Source: Clostridia bacterium
GTDB lineage: Bacteria > Bacillota_A > Clostridia > UMGS1810
Length of the DNA: 8,120 bases
NCBI GenBank assembly: GCA_017437345.1
Contig: JAFSBJ010000153.1
Location: forward strand, 1 to 8,120
Direction: 5' to 3'
Within the stretch, counting starts at the first letter, position 1. Each line of letters opens with the position of its first letter. Under the pieces are notes generated by a model. That model saw only the letters and a program-made list of their open reading frames with translations, made no database searches and was not told the origin of the DNA. Of the stretch, positions 7,146 through 8,120 are shown one piece after another. A program made the position numbers and the translations under genes.

Positions 7146-7831
7146 TCTTCGTCACCCTCCTTTGTCTGGTCGGACACAATTTTTCCATCCTGGATGCGGA
7201 CAACTCTTTTTATCTGAGCTGCAATTTCATTATCATGGGTTATAAGGACGATGGTTGTGCCTTCGTTATTGAGTCTTTTGAGAAATTCCAAAACCTCTTT
7301 GCCTGTTTTGGAATCGAGGGCGCCTGTGGGCTCATCGGCTAAAATAACGGGAGGATTTCCCGCAAGAGCACGGGCGATTGACACCCTCTGCTGCTGACCG
7401 CCGGAGAGCTGAGAGGGAAACTTTGAGGCTCTGTCGGCAAGACCTACTCTATCCAGAGCGGTCATCGCCATTTCCCTTCTTTGCTTTGCTTTTATGCCCT
7501 TATAAAGAAGGGGAAGCTCAACATTTTCAAGAACATTAAGCTTTGGAATAAGATTATACTGCTGAAAAACAAAGCCCAATTCACGATTGCGGATGTGGGC
7601 AAGCTCTTTTTCGCCAAGCTCGCTTACATCATTTCCATTTAGAAAATATTTGCCGCTTGTGGGAATATCGAGGCAGCCTATTATGTTCATACAGGTGGAT
7701 TTTCCGGAGCCTGATGAACCGACTATGGCAACGAATTCGCCCTTTTCAACAAAGAGAGAAACTCCGTCGAGGGCTCTGATTTCGCTGTCACCGTCGGAAT
7801 ATATTTTATATATATCTTTTAATTCTATCAT
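7142..7831 (-). CDS. MacB/LolD-type ABC transporter ATP-binding protein
   Basis: The 229-residue protein is a complete nucleotide-binding subunit that powers the permease at 5964-7145. All catalytic motifs are present: Walker A GSSGSGKST (38-46), Q-loop glutamine in FQQYNL (89-94), signature LSGGQQQR (142-149), Walker B VILADEP with catalytic Glu 167, D-loop ALDS (171-174) and H-loop His 199 in THD. RNRELGFVFQQYNLIPKLNV (81-100) and PTGALDS are typical of the MacB/LolD/FtsE group. The ATG lies 7 nt after AAGGA, and the stop codon overlaps the permease start (ATGA), which implies translational coupling. In the E. coli MacB the ATPase and permease are fused; here they are separate, as in most Gram-positives. 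Confidence 0.97.
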   Translation of the reverse strand: MIELKDIYKIYSDGDSEIRALDGVSLFVEKGEFVAIVGSSGSGKSTCMNIIGCLDIPTSGKYFLNGNDVSELGEKELAHIRNRELGFVFQQYNLIPKLNVLENVELPLLYKGIKAKQRREMAMTALDRVGLADRASKFPSQLSGGQQQRVSIARALAGNPPVILADEPTGALDSKTGKEVLEFLKRLNNEGTTIVLITHDNEIAAQIKRVVRIQDGKIVSDQTKEGDEE

Positions 7832-7846
7832 AGCAAATTCCTTTTA

Positions 7847-7867
7847 GCCACAGTTTTGAGCTGTGGC
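7847..7867 (-). promoter_or_regulatory. Intra-operon hairpin between adaptor and ATPase genes
   Basis: GCCACAG and CTGTGGC form a perfect 7-bp GC-rich stem with a 7-nt loop, in the 51-nt gap between the adaptor stop and the ATPase ATG, ending just before the AAAGGA ribosome site. No U-tract follows, so it is not a normal terminator. It could stabilise or process the mRNA. A TATAAT also sits just upstream at 7873-7868, 17 nt from a poor -35 (TTGGTT), so a weak internal promoter is possible. Confidence 0.5.
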
Positions 7868-7882
7868 ATTATATTTTAAAAC

Positions 7883-8120
7883 TTATCTTGAACCAAAATT
7901 ACGATTGGTGGAGCCTGAGCGATTATTTGAGCCGCCGAAGCTTCTGTTGCCGCCCATACCACCCATTCCACCCATAGCGGGCATTCCGCCCATTTGTGGC
8001 ATACCATTCATGCCCTGGTTGGAGTTGACATTTGAGGTTACATCAGGAAGAAGAACCTTATCTCCTTCGGAAAGACCTCTTTTAATTTCTATAAAGCTTT
8101 CATCAGAGAGACCTGTTTCA
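7883..8120 (-). CDS. MacA/HlyD-type adaptor of the ABC exporter, C-terminal end only
   Basis: Only the last 78 codons are in the window; the 5' part lies beyond base 8120. The visible part opens with ETGLSDESFIEIKRGLSEGD followed by KVLLPD, the usual last beta-strand segment of membrane fusion/periplasmic adaptor proteins (family pattern: TGL-D---VEI--GL-EGD-V). It is followed by a low-complexity tail of about 50 residues rich in Met, Gly, Asn and Ser, ending NRNFGSR. In MacAB-type systems the adaptor is anchored to the membrane and docks on the permease outer domain. In Gram-positives it extends into the wall instead of meeting TolC. It is the first visible gene of the operon, 51 nt before the ATPase. 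Assignment rests on the short domain end plus the neighbours. Confidence 0.85.
   Translation of the reverse strand, partial: ETGLSDESFIEIKRGLSEGDKVLLPDVTSNVNSNQGMNGMPQMGGMPAMGGMGGMGGNRSFGGSNNRSGSTNRNFGSR
7949..8011 (-). repeat. Met-Gly-rich coding repeat in the adaptor tail
   Basis: Seven Met codons occur within 21, mostly as ATG-GGY-GGN units (MGGMPAMGGMGGMGG, preceded by MNGMPQ). The 9-nt period is visible in the DNA, so slippage could change its length between strains. Glycine-rich tails are common on Clostridia adaptors of this type; the methionine density is less usual. Confidence 0.7.

Noticed and set aside
6642..7847. Four plus-strand open frames of 62-86 codons
   Set aside because: All are antisense to the well-supported permease and ATPase genes.
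1..8120. CRISPR array, tRNA, rRNA or intact insertion sequence
   Set aside because: No regularly spaced direct repeats, cloverleaf-like segments or transposase motifs were seen on either strand.

Overview
The window looks like a chromosomal segment of a low-to-moderate GC Firmicute, most likely an anaerobic Clostridia member. The evidence is strong AGGAGG-type ribosome sites, an S-layer-homology (SLH) surface protein, AT-rich intergenic DNA with near-consensus sigma-A promoters, and a MepA-like MATE transporter. I cannot name a genus from the sequence alone. Every gene I can support is on the minus strand, so the region is described from right (upstream) to left (downstream).

Right part (8120 to about 2316): a four-gene transcription unit. 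It begins with the C-terminal end of a MacA/HlyD-type adaptor that carries a Met/Gly/Asn-rich tail and is cut by the window edge. Next come a MacB/LolD-type ABC ATPase and a MacB/FtsX-type permease, whose genes overlap by ATGA. After an 18-nt gap comes a 1190-residue secreted SLH protein. The first three genes form a MacAB-like export or envelope-stress ABC module of the kind Gram-positives carry without an outer-membrane TolC. The fourth is tightly coupled, with a perfect Shine-Dalgarno filling the gap, which suggests that the surface protein works with the exporter. The SLH protein is built from two diverged tandem copies of a unit of about 447 residues (degenerate SLH region plus beta-rich region) and a unique C-terminal domain. 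A strong hairpin just after its stop codon probably ends the operon.

Middle (2370 to 1732): a decayed LysR-type regulator. The DNA-binding domain is intact up to a one-base frameshift, and most of the effector domain has been removed by an in-frame internal deletion. Its promoter overlaps the terminator hairpin of the SLH operon.

Left part (1731 to 1): a 387-bp intergenic region with a 79-nt imperfect inverted repeat, a near-consensus promoter and an operator-like palindrome just after the predicted transcription start. It is followed by a MATE-family multidrug efflux gene that lacks only its last few codons at the window edge. The LysR remnant lies just upstream of the MATE gene and may once have regulated it, but this is inference from position.

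The most unusual items are the duplicated SLH protein wired into a MacAB-like operon, the doubly broken LysR gene, the operator-like palindrome at the MATE promoter, and the long inverted repeat.
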